Shown: one piece after another, positions 21,475 to 32,837 of the stretch
Numbering within the stretch: position 1 is the stretch's first letter
Layout: every line of letters starts with the position of its first letter
Assembly (NCBI GenBank): GCA_012976225.1
Contig: JAAVVG010000001.1
Span: 1,984,001-2,048,000 of the forward strand
Direction of reading: 5' to 3'
DNA length: 64,000 nucleotides
DNA from: Golubevia sp. BC0850
Taxonomy: Eukaryota; Basidiomycota; Exobasidiomycetes; Golubeviales; Golubeviaceae
Program-made: the position numbers and the translations under genes
Notes under the pieces: generated by a model
Databases searched by the model: none
The model's input: the letters and a program-made list of their open reading frames with translations, nothing else
Told to the model about the DNA's origin: nothing

Positions 21475-23861
21475 TCATTCCTCTTCTTCCTCATCCCCAC
21501 CTTCTTCCCTCCAGAATTGATAAACATTCCTTCTCCTAGCTTCATTAGCTTCCTTCCTACTTGCCATACTGAACAGCTCCTTCAGCAACTCCTTTCTGAA
21601 AGTTTTCAATAATTGCGATCTACTTCCTTCACCACTGGTCAGAGCCAAAAAGATTTCCTTATGATCACTAATCTTCTCCAATAAGTTGCTAACTTTCTCA
21701 TCTTTCTGAATCTCATCACCTTGAACTTCAATGATTTCTCCATCTTTTCCCTTTCGTTTCTTCTTCTTTCCCTCAGTTCCCTCCTCACCCGCCTCTTCGA
21801 ATTTCTCAAGACTTTCTAAAATTCCACTACTCTCTGTCCAAAATTCTCCAAAGACGTTCTTCCAGACCCTTTCGAAGGTGATTTTAGCAGCAGTGGTAGT
21901 TGTGAAGTTGATGAAGGGCTGTAAGAGCTCAATCAAAGGAAGTCTAGAAGAAAGGTTTGAAACTTCAGAAGTTGAGGAGCTTGAAGTTGAAGCAGTTAGA
22001 GCCTTTTCTAATTCATCTAGATAAATGTCAGAAACATGATATGTGATTGATGATGGTAGTTGAATGTTATTTGGGCTAAGCAAAGCAAAGGAAGGAGAGA
22101 AGAGAAGAAGGTTAGCATCTCAAAACAGAACAGTCAGGAATTGGAAACTGGGAGAGAAGGGGGGGGGAGGAAATGTTTCCACTGAGCAAATAAGAGAAGT
22201 CCTACCCCATGTAGAGAATCTAACGGGGTCGGTGAGTAAGTGTGGTTGTTTATGAGACGTTGATCTAGCGAACATTTCCGTGTGCGACGACCCAAGGTTT
22301 GAGAATAAGCCTTTGGCCTGCAAAGTTAAATGCGCATTCCTTCGCGTCATTCTATTCGAATTCTCATCTTTCGGTCGGGTAGCATAACATTGACGATAGG
22401 ATGAGAATTCTGTAGAACAGGGGACGGGGAGTGAAGGGAGGGAACTGGAATAGGGAAGCGAGAACAGAAATAGAAAAAACAACTCACCTCAAGACTCCAC
22501 TGATCAAATTATCACCAAACAATTTCACAGCTTCAGAATTCCAATTCTCAGTAGCTAAGAATCTGAAAGAAGCGTTTAGGAATCTACGCATAAGAAGATA
22601 GAATTTGTCCAATCTTGAAAAATGACAATTGGAGACCGAGAAAAGAGAGAAAGAGAGAGAGAGAGTCAGGGTCGGTCAAAAAATCTTCTCCGCCCGATTG
22701 AACCATCACACTTCGAAGGGACAGAAAATAAAGAGGGAAGGCAGAGAAGAAAAGAATGTTTCCACTGAGCAAATAAGAAGTCCTACCCCATGTAGAGAAT
22801 CTAACGGGGTCGGTGAGTAAGTGTGGTTGTTTATGAGACGTTGATCTAGCGAAATCATTTCCGTGTGCAACGACCAAAGGTTTAGGAATAAGCCTTAGGG
22901 CGGCAAAGTTAAATGCGCATTTCAGAGAAGGGGGAGGGGAGGGGAGTTGCTTTTTCTTTCTTTCAATCCTTCCTTTCAACCATTTCCATCATTCCCATAC
23001 CAACCAGTGATCTCATTCGGTCTTTCTTCAGGCTTTACTCACCTGTACTTGTCCAACATGCTCCACTCTCTGATCATAGCCTTCCAAAACCCATTGACAA
23101 ATGCCAAACCGATTTTAGCTCGATTCGAAACGCTGACTTCGGTTGTGGTGCTTGAAACTGAGTGTTCAGGTTCACTTTTCCGCCTCTTAGATGATTTCTT
23201 AGAGGTGGAAGAAGAAGAAGAGGAGGAAGAGGAAGCAACGGTGGAATGAGGGATTGAAAGAATCAACTCTGAAAGTTCTGCTGCTAAGGCTTGTTGGACT
23301 AGAGGTTTGTCTGACATCCAAAAGCCTAGAAATCGAGGAGGAACCGGATAAGAAATCAGCCTTTGCACAGATTTTGGGAGGGAGAGAACAGTACTTCTTG
23401 CCTTCTTCTTGGGTAGAACTTTTTTTTCCTTTGTTGCACCGACCTCCCTGGCATTCCCCTTCTCTACTCGACATCTAAGACCCTTTTTGAGAAGAAAATT
23501 CAAACACTCACAATAGAAAATACCTTTCCATAACTTGTCCATCTCTGATTCATCTAGGAGTGGATGTGATTGTTGAGGATCTTGAGATCCATTGGCTAGG
23601 AAAGCAGCTAAGGACTTGACTGCTTTGTCTCGAATCGGTTTCTCTGTGAGATGAGAGAAGAATTGTTAGTTGAGTAAAGAGTAGAATGAATAGATAACAG
23701 GGAACAGGGAGAGGATTGGATGAAGGTGTAAACTTACCAGTTGAAGCCAAATATTTTCCTAATGGAATTTCAGCATGGACGGGTTGAGGTGCTTTTCCTT
23801 TACCCTTGTTCTTCAGAGTTGATGGGACAGGTCCATGACTAGATTTAACTGTAACAACCAT
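21475..23861 (-). CDS. RRP1: Ribosomal RNA-processing protein 1 (NOP52 family)
   Basis: Nucleolar protein needed for 27S pre-rRNA maturation and 60S assembly. Exons on the minus strand: 23861-23738, 23643-23512, 23325-23043, 22583-22488, 22075-21475; 411 residues. Conserved NOP52 blocks are [40 protein letters not shown] and FVNGFWKAMIREWSMLDKYR joined to FLNASFRFLATENWN. The C-terminal exon has a Lys-rich stretch and ends in a run of glutamates. A serine run and basic KKSSKRRK segment lie in exon 3. The last two introns are unusually long for this window (459 and 412 bp) and each holds a copy of the same structured element (see ncRNA entries). It is head to head with MRPS16 across 123 bp. 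Confidence 0.93.
22173..22338 (-). ncRNA. Candidate intronic H/ACA snoRNA, copy A
   Basis: Lies in the 412-bp last intron of RRP1, sense to the host. It is about 90 percent identical to copy B in the neighbouring intron, and similarity stops at the element edges. Read on the minus strand it can fold as two hairpins. In the first, an outer stem TGCG/CGCA encloses GGCCAAAGG paired with CCTTGGGTC around a 12-nt loop. A hinge carrying AAACAA (fits H box ANANNA) follows. The second has CCAC/GTGG at its base and ACCCC/GGGGT at its tip, followed by AAACAT, where an ACA box would lie. This is the layout of an H/ACA guide RNA. Guide target unknown. Alternative: a short mobile or introner-like repeat. 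Confidence 0.55.
22756..22922 (-). ncRNA. Candidate intronic H/ACA snoRNA, copy B
   Basis: Second copy, in the 459-bp intron before the last 96-bp exon of RRP1, same orientation. Differences from copy A cluster in hairpin 1 and in the single-stranded hinge. One change converts the outer stem partner from CGCA to TGCA, turning a G-C pair into an allowed G-U pair, so pairing survives. Hairpin 2 and the ACA-like end are unchanged apart from a 2-nt indel in its internal loop. Box C (RTGATGA) and box D are not convincingly placed, so a C/D RNA is less likely. Confidence 0.55.
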
Positions 23862-23984
23862 GGATGTAATAGGAATTAGAATTTGATGGTGTTTGATGCT
23901 GGCTTCTTTGGGACAGAAGGAAGAAGTAATAAACAAAGCCTCTCCAAACCACCACACCTCCTCAAATCTTTCCAATCATTGATC
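23862..23984. promoter_or_regulatory. Compact divergent promoter, RRP1 and MRPS16
   Basis: Only 123 bp separate the two start codons, so both the nucleolar and the mitochondrial ribosome factor must use overlapping control sequences. No TATA box is seen. The transcription starts may lie inside the opposite 5' leader. Confidence 0.6.
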
Positions 23985-24827
23985 ATGGTAGTAAGGCTTA
24001 GACTCTCACGTCAAGGAACCAAGAACAATCCATTTTATCATTTAGTTGCCATAGCCGATCACAAACCTCGAGATGCCAGACCAATTGAAAAATTAGGTGA
24101 ATACGATCCAATCCCAAGAAGGAATCCAATTCTACCAAATTCTCTACGAAATCATTCAAACAACAGGTCAAGTCCGATAACCAGTGGTCTTCCAACTGGT
24201 TTTCGATTGGAAAAGAGGTTGGAATGGGATCAGGATAGAATAAAGCATTGGTTGAAAGAGGGAGCTCAACCTAGTAAACCTGTTGCTAGACTTTTGGATA
24301 GAGTGAGTACTTGAACTTGCACGTGCACATGCACCTCAGACTTTGACAGATTGACTGGGATTCACAAGAATTTGAGAATGAGGCCGGAGAATCAGGGGGG
24401 ATAGAGAGAGTGCAAGCATTGCTTTGTCTTGCCTTCCTCTTCCTTCTTCATCGTAAAGCTCGCATACCATCTCCCAAACACTACATGCATTCCTTCGAAG
24501 AACACTTGAATTGTAAAATGCAACCCTCTACTTTCACCAAGCTCTTCGGCTTTTGAAACCTCTCTGAATCTTCCCTTCTCCCACCATCACCCTCCTCAGG
24601 CCGGTCTAATCCCCAAAGACGTCTTCTACAAAGGAATGTTCAGACCAACAGCAGAATCAACTTCCAATTCTACATCAACTTCTTCAGATTCCGTCGAACC
24701 AGCCACATCTCCAATCAATGAACGAACGGTTCCTTCCGCTGAAGTTTTGGAGGCTTCCAATTCTGAGACTTCAGATGCTGCGAAAGTTGGCGAAGGAAGT
24801 CTGAAGACTATGGATCAAGCTAGCTGA
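23985..24827 (+). CDS. MRPS16: Mitochondrial small ribosomal subunit protein bS16m
   Basis: Mitoribosomal protein of the bacterial S16 family, binding the 5' domain of small-subunit rRNA. Exons: 23985-24302 and 24600-24827; 181 residues. The opening VVRLRLSRQGTKNNPFYHLV with RPIEKLGEYDPIP is the S16 signature; WDQDRIKHWLKEGAQPS continues it. The 297-bp intron has donor GTGAGT and acceptor CTCCTCAG and preserves frame into AGLIPKDVFYKGMFRPT. A Ser/Thr/Glu-rich C-terminal extension of about 60 residues exceeds the bacterial length. No separate cleavable presequence is visible, as is common for this protein. Confidence 0.93.
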
Positions 24828-25265
24828 AGATACTCATATTCGAATTTTAACTGTAGCGTCTGGGAGTCTGTGGAGAGATTTGGAGGTTCTGAATCAAGGG
24901 AAAGGGAAGTTGAGAGGATTCGACTTCTGTTCGTGCTCTGGTCATTCTCTCCGTCCTTCGACTGACGACCGTTTAAATGTGTATCTCATCACCATCCTTT
25001 CCATCAAGCATTCAAAACACTTCTTTGCAAAGTGGACTGAGCTTGTGTGGAATTTTTGGTCTAGAAAGCTCCGAGGAGGCCCAATCTTTAGTTCTTGGTT
25101 CCTTTCCCCATTGCTTCTCTGAAATTCTTATTGTAAAAACGGTGACATGATAAAACACTTGTAGATAGGAACGGAAACGGAAACGGAAACGGAAACGGAA
25201 ACGGAAACAGAAACAGAAACAGAAACAGAAACAGAATGGAAACAAATGATATCTAATCGTCAACA
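24828..25265. other. Convergent 3' region with simple repeat
   Basis: Between the stops of MRPS16 and the Zn2Cys6 gene. Apart from the hexamer array at 25168-25236, I see no coding or structural feature. Confidence 0.5.
25168..25236 (+). repeat. GGAAAC/AGAAAC hexamer microsatellite
   Basis: Tandem hexamers: about six GGAAAC units followed by about five AGAAAC units. The switch of the first base halfway suggests expansion from two variant units. It lies about 30 bp past the 3' end of the Zn2Cys6 coding region (that gene reads leftwards and stops at 25266), so it is probably in its 3' UTR. Confidence 0.9.
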
Positions 25266-28200
25266 TCAAGACGTGTCTCTTTCCTTCCCTTTCGACGCTG
25301 AGGAATCACCGACAACTTCGTCCATCGCAGGGCCTTTTACGCTACCCAAAGCATCGACCCCATCAACATCCCAGAGAGCAGCAGAGAAGTCCACAGTCTC
25401 ATTTCCATTTCCTTCGTCTTGAGCTTGAAACATCTGGTTTTGATTAGCCGTAGGTGTGGCTCCTGGAGCAGGAGGATTCTCTCCTAAAAGACCATTGAGC
25501 CAATCCAAACCCGACCAACTTTCTACGGTAGAGTTTGAGAACTCGAGTAAAGCAGCGTCCAGGGCAGCGTCGTTCGAAGGACCTGAGTTCGATGAAGGCA
25601 TTCCGAAGGAAGGTGTGCCTCCTGGGAAAGGACTATTGCTCTGAGCACCTTCCATGGCAGGGTTCCTAGCGATCTCTGGAGAATGAGACGTCTGGCCTTG
25701 TCCTCCATTGGACATCGGAGTGATTGCTGAAGGGGATACATCTCTGAAGTCTGGAGGATGAACTCTTCTGAGTGAAGCATTACTGGATTGAGGCCTGCTT
25801 GCAGATGGAGTGATCGCTCCAGACTTTTGGCGCATTCCGAGTCTGCTCCTCAAGGATTTGAGTAGACGCATGAGAGCTCTGCGAAGGTTACGAGCTCCTG
25901 GAAGAGATTCCTCGAGGAGACGAAGGCCTGCTACAGCTTCATCTGCCTCTCCAAGTAGCTGGTCAGCATTTGAACTACTGTGCTTGATGACGTTGATAGC
26001 TAAGAATCCGCCGGCGACTAGTAGCTGTTGAGCAAACTCTAGTAGGTAGTGAGAAGGAGGCATGGAGGATGCGATTCTTGGGGCCGCTTTGATGACCATC
26101 AGGGCTCTGAGACGAGAGAACAAAAGGAAGGTGAAAAAATTAGGACTCAAACACAAAGATTTTCATTTCTTGCGAGCCAACACTTACGTTCTTGTGCACT
26201 TTGCCAAGTAAACCTTGCTTTCGGAAAAAGCAGCATCTTGTTCTGAAGCTCCAGAAGTCAGAATGTCATCTTGCAATAGAGACCTGTGAAGAACCATGGT
26301 TGCTGATTGATACTGAAGGATGATGAAACGAGAGCACACAGTTGGTCAAATTCCTGGAAGGGGAAGAAATCGACGACTTCACTAGTATACTCACGATGGA
26401 GAAACAAATAGTTGACTGAACTGCTAAAGGACTACCAGCCTCGTGACGTCCAGATTTGAGATGTTCCGGCAGCTCTTGAAACCATTGGTTAAGCTCATTT
26501 TCGTGTTGAAGCGCTAGGTTTCTTAGCCTTGAAGCCTCTTGATCGTCTCCTCTGTGACGAGCCTGCTCGAGGCGGTTGGCCGTACGAGAGATAGATCCAT
26601 TGAGACGTTGCAACTTGACGACGCTTGAGAATCCTACGTTTAGAGGAAATGGAGGTTGAGGTTCTAGACCTGGAAGTTGAGCATCGATGTTGTCATCTTC
26701 GATTGAGAAAGGTCTTCCCAGAGAAATTGACAGCAATCTATCGAGAACGTAGATGTTCCAAAAGACGTGTCTGCGCATCGAAACTTCGAAGTAAGATAGC
26801 TGTAGATGTTGGATGTCCCTGTGAAGTCCCAGATCGATCGCAGCTCTCAAAGCGGCCCCGCAGAGCAGCCAGCTCTTGGCAGAACAATTACACTGTGCCA
26901 TGTAAAAGGCCAGCAAAGAAGAGCATTGAACCATTTCCAGTCTAGTATGAGTAAATCTATGAAGAGAAAGTACTTGAGCTCTTGCGAAATAGGAGATTCC
27001 AGCTAGTGAGTAGTTCACTGGCTCTTCCTTTCCAGTCGTCTTGCTTGCGTAACCGAACTTCTCCGCCTCCTTTCCTTCGGGACAGACCCTTGGATCCTTG
27101 ACTGCTCTTGAGGCGCAGGCGAAGACTGCGAAAAGAATCGCTAGAAATCCTGGGTCTGCGTTACTTGATGATCGAGGACGGCTGTAGAGCTCCTCGTACT
27201 TGAGAGTGAATTCTCTGGAATCTAGAACTGGAAAAACTGGATGAATCTTATCGAAGTAGACTCTGACTAGCATAGATGAAAGATCGTAGGGAGGGAAGGT
27301 CACCTATAGTGGGAAGGTGAGAAGAGGGCAAAGTCAGCAGAGCATCAGTGTAGGAGGCAAATCTTATTGTCAACCCACTCACAGTCTCAGCAGAAGGTAA
27401 CACGTTAGACAAGCTCATTCCAAGAGATGATGTCAACCATAGCAGTTCGTCTGAGCCAGCTGACGAATCTGGTGGCAGCATCGCAAGCTCGAGGGCTCTA
27501 GAAGCAGACTGTGAGCCAAGAGCGTTGTGAGCATCGAGGAAGAGAGTGACTGAAGCTGAAGGTCCAAGATATCGAAGGGAGCCACTGAAATGTGATCAAG
27601 TTAGAAGAGTCCATTGAGGTGAGAAAGTGGCAGTGGGATCGGAGGAGGGGCCACGATTGATCAGTTCGACTGGAGAAGATTCCCTGTCGTTATCACTCAC
27701 TTCTCATCCATCTGCAAGCGTCCAGCAGTATTTCCTGGCCAAGTTGAAACTAGACTACCTGGACCCTCCAGAGAAGAGACGGGACGAGAAGGTGCCGCTG
27801 ATGTAGCTGGAGTGAGAGCACCGTTAGAGGTTCCCAAAGGAGGCAGGTCCGGTAAGTCAGCTGCTTCATCCGCAAAGCTGAGAGTAGTTGGAAGATTGTT
27901 TGAAGATGCGTAAAAGGAGGCGGAGGGAGAAGTCTGAGGAGGTCCAGATGTGTTTCGTAAAGGTTGGCGTCTCTCGAGATTCTGCTGTTGAGTTCTATAT
28001 GTACCTGTCGAGACTTGATACTGGCTTCCAGGATTGAAAGAACCACTTGTAGTGGCAAGCTCTAAAGCCTGTTCCATCCTCTTTAGTCTAGCTTCTAGGG
28101 AATCGACGTAGCGTCGACTGTAAGCGCTTTTATCCCATGGACTGTTATAGACACAGTCGTCTTCGAACTTGATACCTGTAAGCACAAGAACAAGTAGTTG

Positions 28201-29004
28201 GAATCAGATTAGATTGGATCAGTAATTTTCGTGGATTGAAGGAGGCACGACTCCGCACGAGGCAACGAGGCAGCGAGGCAATGATTCGAGAAGCTGCTGT
28301 TATCTATCTCGTCCACTCACAAAGACTACAGGGTTCCTCTCCGTTTCCGTCACATTTAGTTTCTGTCAAGCACAAGATTTGAATAGACGCGTCAGTGAAT
28401 TGTAGATGAAGAGTGCTTATCTCAATCGTCTGGACCCTCTATTTTCGTACTCACTCTTCTTCCTACAAGTATCGCAAGCTACTACAGCTCTGTTTTTCTT
28501 GACTTTCTCAGTTTCATCTTCATCATCCTTCTTCCTCTTCTTCTTCCCAACCTTGGAGGAATTGGTCGAATTGATAGCAGCGGAAGCAGCGGAAGCATCT
28601 CCGGGCCTTGTTGTTGAAGAAGAAGAAGAGACTGAGACACGACGACGATCTGGTTGGTTTCTATTTTCGTCTTGTTTCTCAGTGTTGAAAGTTGAAGTAG
28701 ATGCGATTGGAGCAGCAGAGGCAGAAGTAGCGCATTTGGAGTTCTTTCCTCGTCCTCTTCTTTTGGAGGAATTTTGTTCTTGTTCTTGTTCTGCGACCTG
28801 CTCTGGGTTCATTTCATCTCTTGATACTTGCTGATTAGTGGGAGCTGTAAGATTGAAGTTGTCATCTTCCTCCCGATCTTGGTTTTGAGGCAGATTTCTT
28901 TGACTCGAACGAGAAGGCCTACCTCTGCCTCTTCTCAAAGAAGGATCTGCTTCCTCGTCTGATGAGGACCTGTCGTTCGACCAGGTGGGTTTTCTTGGAC
29001 CCAT
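25266..29004 (-). CDS. Zn2Cys6 fungal transcription factor
   Basis: Nuclear DNA-binding activator or repressor of the Gal4 class. Exons on the minus strand: 29004-28455, 28362-28321, 28175-27701, 27584-27383, 27303-26395, 26312-26188, 26106-25266; 1047 residues. The binuclear zinc cluster is assembled from three exons: CDTCRKKKTKC, then PCSLC, then IKFEDDC (C-X2-C-X6-C-X7-C-X2-C-X6-C). A coiled linker follows (YVDSLEARLKRMEQAL). Exons 4-6 hold the fungal-specific regulatory domain (RVYFDKIHPVFPVLD, AIDLGLHRDI, RHVFWNIYVLDRLLSISLGRP). The N-terminus is long and basic, with RGRGRPSRSS and RRGRGKNSK resembling AT hooks. The C-terminus is disordered and acidic. The regulon is unknown. Confidence 0.9.
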
Positions 29005-29507
29005 CTTCCGAAGGTGACGAAGAGAGAGTGGAAGGATTGAGTGGTCAGGAAGGAAAGATGGGAGAATCTATTGAGGCAAAGGATGATAAGGCTTGAGCTG
29101 CGCGTGCCTCGGAAAAATTCCTTTCTCTTCGTTGAATTTCTGCAAATTGTTCCAGTCGAAAGACAAAGAAAAGAGTCCTCTCGTGCGGCGTGAGGGAGAG
29201 AGAGGAGACTACTATGGTTCAAAGGAGAGAGAATCTCGAAAGGTGAGGTTGGTACTTGGTCCCCTTTTTCAAAATAGTCAAATTGTCTTCAACATCTCAA
29301 ATCTGGCCATCGACAGGTCAAAAGTCTCTAGACCATAGCGAGAAAGTTCAGAGAAATACGATTTCGCTGGTCTAGCGGAAGGATTCAACAGAGTGGTAAA
29401 AGTCTCGTCGTCTATCTGCAGAACAAAAAATCTAGCACGTCTCTACCCTCCAACAGAGAGATTTAAGGCAACAAATGAAATTATAGGTAACAGATTTGAA
29501 TTGAAAC
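29005..29507. other. Intergenic: Zn2Cys6 promoter and BAT 3' end
   Basis: About 500 bp between two genes on the same strand. It should contain the promoter of the transcription factor and the terminator of the aminotransferase. No frame with coding character was seen. Confidence 0.45.
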
Positions 29508-31259
29508 CTAATCTATCTTGACGCTCCACTCGTGTTCTAATCGACCAGTTTGAATGTCTTCGATTCTTTTTAGTACAGCTCGAGCTACGTCTCCAAGTCC
29601 GTCTTCTCCAGTGTTGATGTGGATATCTTTACCCATGTATCCGATACGTTCGATAGGACAGATGATTGCGGCGGTTCCAGAACCTGGAGAAGTGAATTTG
29701 GAGAAGTAGAGGCGATGAATTTTAGTACGAGGCATCTTCGTCATTCTGCTAACTTCAGAATAGCCTCCGTTCCCGCACTTACCAAACATCTCAGAAAGTG
29801 TTCCCTCAGCTGACGCCTTTAGTAGCTCAGACATAGAGATCTCACGCTCTTCAACAGTGATGGAAGGCAAAGGTAGAGTCTTTCCATCTTCAGAATGGGA
29901 GCGACAAAGGCTCAAGATACTATCTCTGGTAACTCCTGGCAGAATGCATCCATTCAGCGGAGGAGTGATGATTTGAAGACCTGTGGGAAGTCAAATAGAG
30001 GGAAGAGGAGAAAGTCAGCCGGAAGAACAGAAAATCAAGAAGATCTAATCCTTCAACTCACCATCCCCTCTCTTCAGAACGACAAAGAGGTTCATACTTC
30101 CAACCTCTGTTAAGAGATGTTCTCCGTCTTTCTCAAGTAGCCAGAGGTTCTGAGATGTGAGGAGAGAGCAAGAGGCCGGAGACGAGTTTAGCATTTTTTC
30201 TTCTCCTGAGAACCTTGATCCCGTCGACCTCTCACCTGCTGATATCCTTTCTTGGCGGCCTCTCTTTGCGGCATGATAGTTGGCGCGTAATTTCCGCCTA
30301 CCTTGAACTGTCCTACGCCGCCGGGCCAAGCTCTAACTGATCAGAGAAGAATTTGACGAAGTGAAGAAAAGAGAGAGAAGAGGGAATTCCAGGATGAGTT
30401 CACTCGATCTGCGTCGAAATCGTGAAAAGTTGAAACAAGACTAGTTGGTGTGCCAAACCGAACGAGCGTCGTCAGAGACGATGGATCCGAAGAAACAAGA
30501 CTCACCTCTGGAGGGTTCAGCTTCAAGAGATACGGGCTTGAAGCCAGTACTGTAGTAGGGGCCAACGGGACATGTGATGACGAAAAGCATAGCTTCTGAA
30601 ATACTACCCTGACCAAGCGTAGGCTCGGTTCCAATGAGAGTCGGTCTGATGTAAAGTGAAGATCCTTTTCCATCTGGCACCCATCTTTTTTCAGATCTTA
30701 CTAGCTCCTTGATCAAGCGGAGAAGCTCTTCCGACTCGAAGGTCTGAAGATGGAAAGAGACATGTTCAGTTAGTAATCTGATCTATTTGAAACGGAATGG
30801 CAAGCTGAGAATGGCGACTAAAAGACCTACAGGCAGAGCCAACCTCGCAGCACTGCGATTCATCCTCTCCATGTTCATGAGAGGTCGGTACATCCTGATC
30901 GATCCATCTGAAGATTTATAGGCCTTGAGACCTTCGAATAGAGCGGGCGAGTAGTGATACACCATAGCCGCAGGCGAGAGACTGAGGTTTTGGAACTCCT
31001 TTATTTCTGGAGCGAGCCAACCTTCTTCAGCGTTCCACTTGATGAGCAACATGTGATCAGAGAATGCAGTACCCCAAACCAAACCTTCCATTTTTGGAAG
31101 AGATTTAGGGTTGGAAGTCAACGATTTCTGAAGCAGCGAAGAATCGAGTCCACCCTTTGCAACGGGTGATACTTTTTGCGTGATCCCCATACTGTCCGTG
31201 ATCCCAGCAGCGTTGAGGTGGCCATTGGAGGTTGTTTGAGGTTCAATAGATGGAGCCAT
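29508..31259 (-). CDS. BAT: Branched-chain amino acid aminotransferase
   Basis: PLP enzyme exchanging amino groups between Leu, Ile or Val and 2-oxoglutarate. Exons on the minus strand: 31259-30831, 30743-30506, 30336-30236, 30149-30062, 29980-29783, 29683-29508; 409 residues, the usual length. Motifs: [45 protein letters not shown] with the PLP-binding lysine at about residue 234, [10 protein letters not shown] and [12 protein letters not shown]. The last intron is 99 bp, a multiple of three without a stop, so its retention would insert 33 residues before GSGTAA. The N-terminus ([14 protein letters not shown]) has no mitochondrial presequence, which favours a cytosolic enzyme like yeast Bat2. 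Confidence 0.95.
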
Positions 31260-31742
31260 CTTGGAAAGAAGAGAAGAAGAGGAAAAGAGTGGATGGGAAA
31301 GAGGCTGAGAAGTTCAAACTTCAATTTCTTCTGCTCCTTGACTTTTCTGAGTCAGAGCCTTCGGCGACGACTCCGACCTTTACTTGAAATAAAGATCCAG
31401 ATCAGTCATCTGATCCAATTCAGATCTCAAATTCATGTTTCAAATGGCAAGAATTATAGAAATTTTTCGTAAGATTTTTTGCAGTTTTGAATCAGACTTG
31501 GAAGCCTGTTGCTGTTTTGGGTGCATACCCATATTAAGAGATTCATAAAGTGGGATACAAGGTGAGGGGAGAGAGAGCCTCAGAGGCTGAAGAGCGTGTA
31601 GGTTTCGAGAGGAGAATGGCGCAATCGAAAATGGTGGAAGCATGGAAAGCATGAAGCGATGAGATTTTGGGTTGTGAATGAAATACATGAGTTGAGAAAC
31701 AAAAAGGGGAAGCATTGAGAGAAAATAAAAGTAGTAAAACGT
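31260..31742. other. Intergenic: BAT promoter and RPS8 3' end
   Basis: About 480 bp between two minus-strand genes; includes the aminotransferase promoter next to 31260. No coding frame supported. Confidence 0.4.
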
Positions 31743-32837
31743 TTAACCGTGCTTGCTGGCTCCCTTAGCTCTCAGGCGACGAACGTAGAATTCGAGCTCC
31801 TTTCCTTCTAGAATGTATCCATCGGCGCGTCCTGATTGACCTGGACGAGAAGAGATGCAGGCGTATAGGCGACCGGCTCCGAATTGCTGTTCGACTAGAG
31901 GGTCTAGCTTGGAGTCCTTTTGACGGGTCTCTAGCTTCTTCTCAATAGACTTGGACTTCTTTTGAGCTTCGACCTCCTCAACGGCACCGACACCAGCAGC
32001 ACGACGCTTGGTGGTGACCGGCTTTCCGTAGTGCTTCTCGTAGACTTGACGGAAAGGAGTGGCATCGACTTGGATGATGGCGTTCTTGACTAGGGTGTTG
32101 GTACGGACCAACTCGTTATTAGAGGCGTTGTAGACGACTCCGAGTAGACGAGTCTTGGCGGTGATGTGTTCAGAACCCCAGGCAAAGTTACCACTGTGAG
32201 GAGGGAAGGGTAGAAGGTTGGGAGGGGTAGAGTAAGAATTTGCATTCTTGCAGTGCTAGATCACTTTTTCGAGAAAAAGGATCTGACCTTTGCCTTAATC
32301 GATTCCGAATCTGAACAGAGCTTTCACTAATATTCAAATCACGGAAGAATTGAATTCGTGGGAGAATCGACTCTGGAACTTCAGTAGTTGAAGAGAGCAT
32401 GGTACCGATTCTGCACCACCATGACAGGCTGGTGTAGCATGCGACTAAGCGACTTTCATCTCTTTCGAGGAGTTGGGTGGACCGCTCAGACCTGAATCCC
32501 CATGTTTTCACTCTTTCGAGAAAAATGAATGACTTGGATTGGACTTCTTCGCAGCTCTTCCTAGTTTTGCATGATTTCTACTCCCGCCGCCCAGATCGAT
32601 CTCTCTCGCTTCCACCTCTTTCCAATCCTTCCTCCCTGCTTTAAACACTCACGATTCGAGTCTCAAGGCTCTGTGCTTGATGTTTCCACCTCTAACACGA
32701 ACGGTGTGAATTCTCTTGGCTCCCATACGAGTGTTGGCTGGTTGACGTCCCAACTCGAACTTTCTCTTTTTACGATAGTGAGCACGACGAGCACCAGAAG
32801 CGGCACGCTTATGGCGGGAATCACGTGTGATACCCAT
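31743..32837 (-). CDS. RPS8: 40S ribosomal protein S8 (eS8)
   Basis: Cytosolic small-subunit protein. Exons on the minus strand: 32837-32653 and 32193-31743; 211 residues. It starts [20 protein letters not shown] and continues [20 protein letters not shown] and [20 protein letters not shown], diagnostic for eS8; the end is [14 protein letters not shown]. The single intron is 459 bp, about five times the local norm, as is common for ribosomal-protein genes that host or are regulated through introns. Two short perfect hairpins are present in it (AAGAAT/ATTCTT near 32240; CTTTTT/AAAAAG near 32272), which alone prove nothing. Confidence 0.97.

Noticed and set aside
22584-22979. Peptide ARSTSHKQPHLLTDPVRF shared by two minus-strand frames
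   Set aside because: It only reflects the duplicated intronic element read in one frame; splicing of RRP1 removes it, and flanking frames differ, so it is not evidence of coding repeats.
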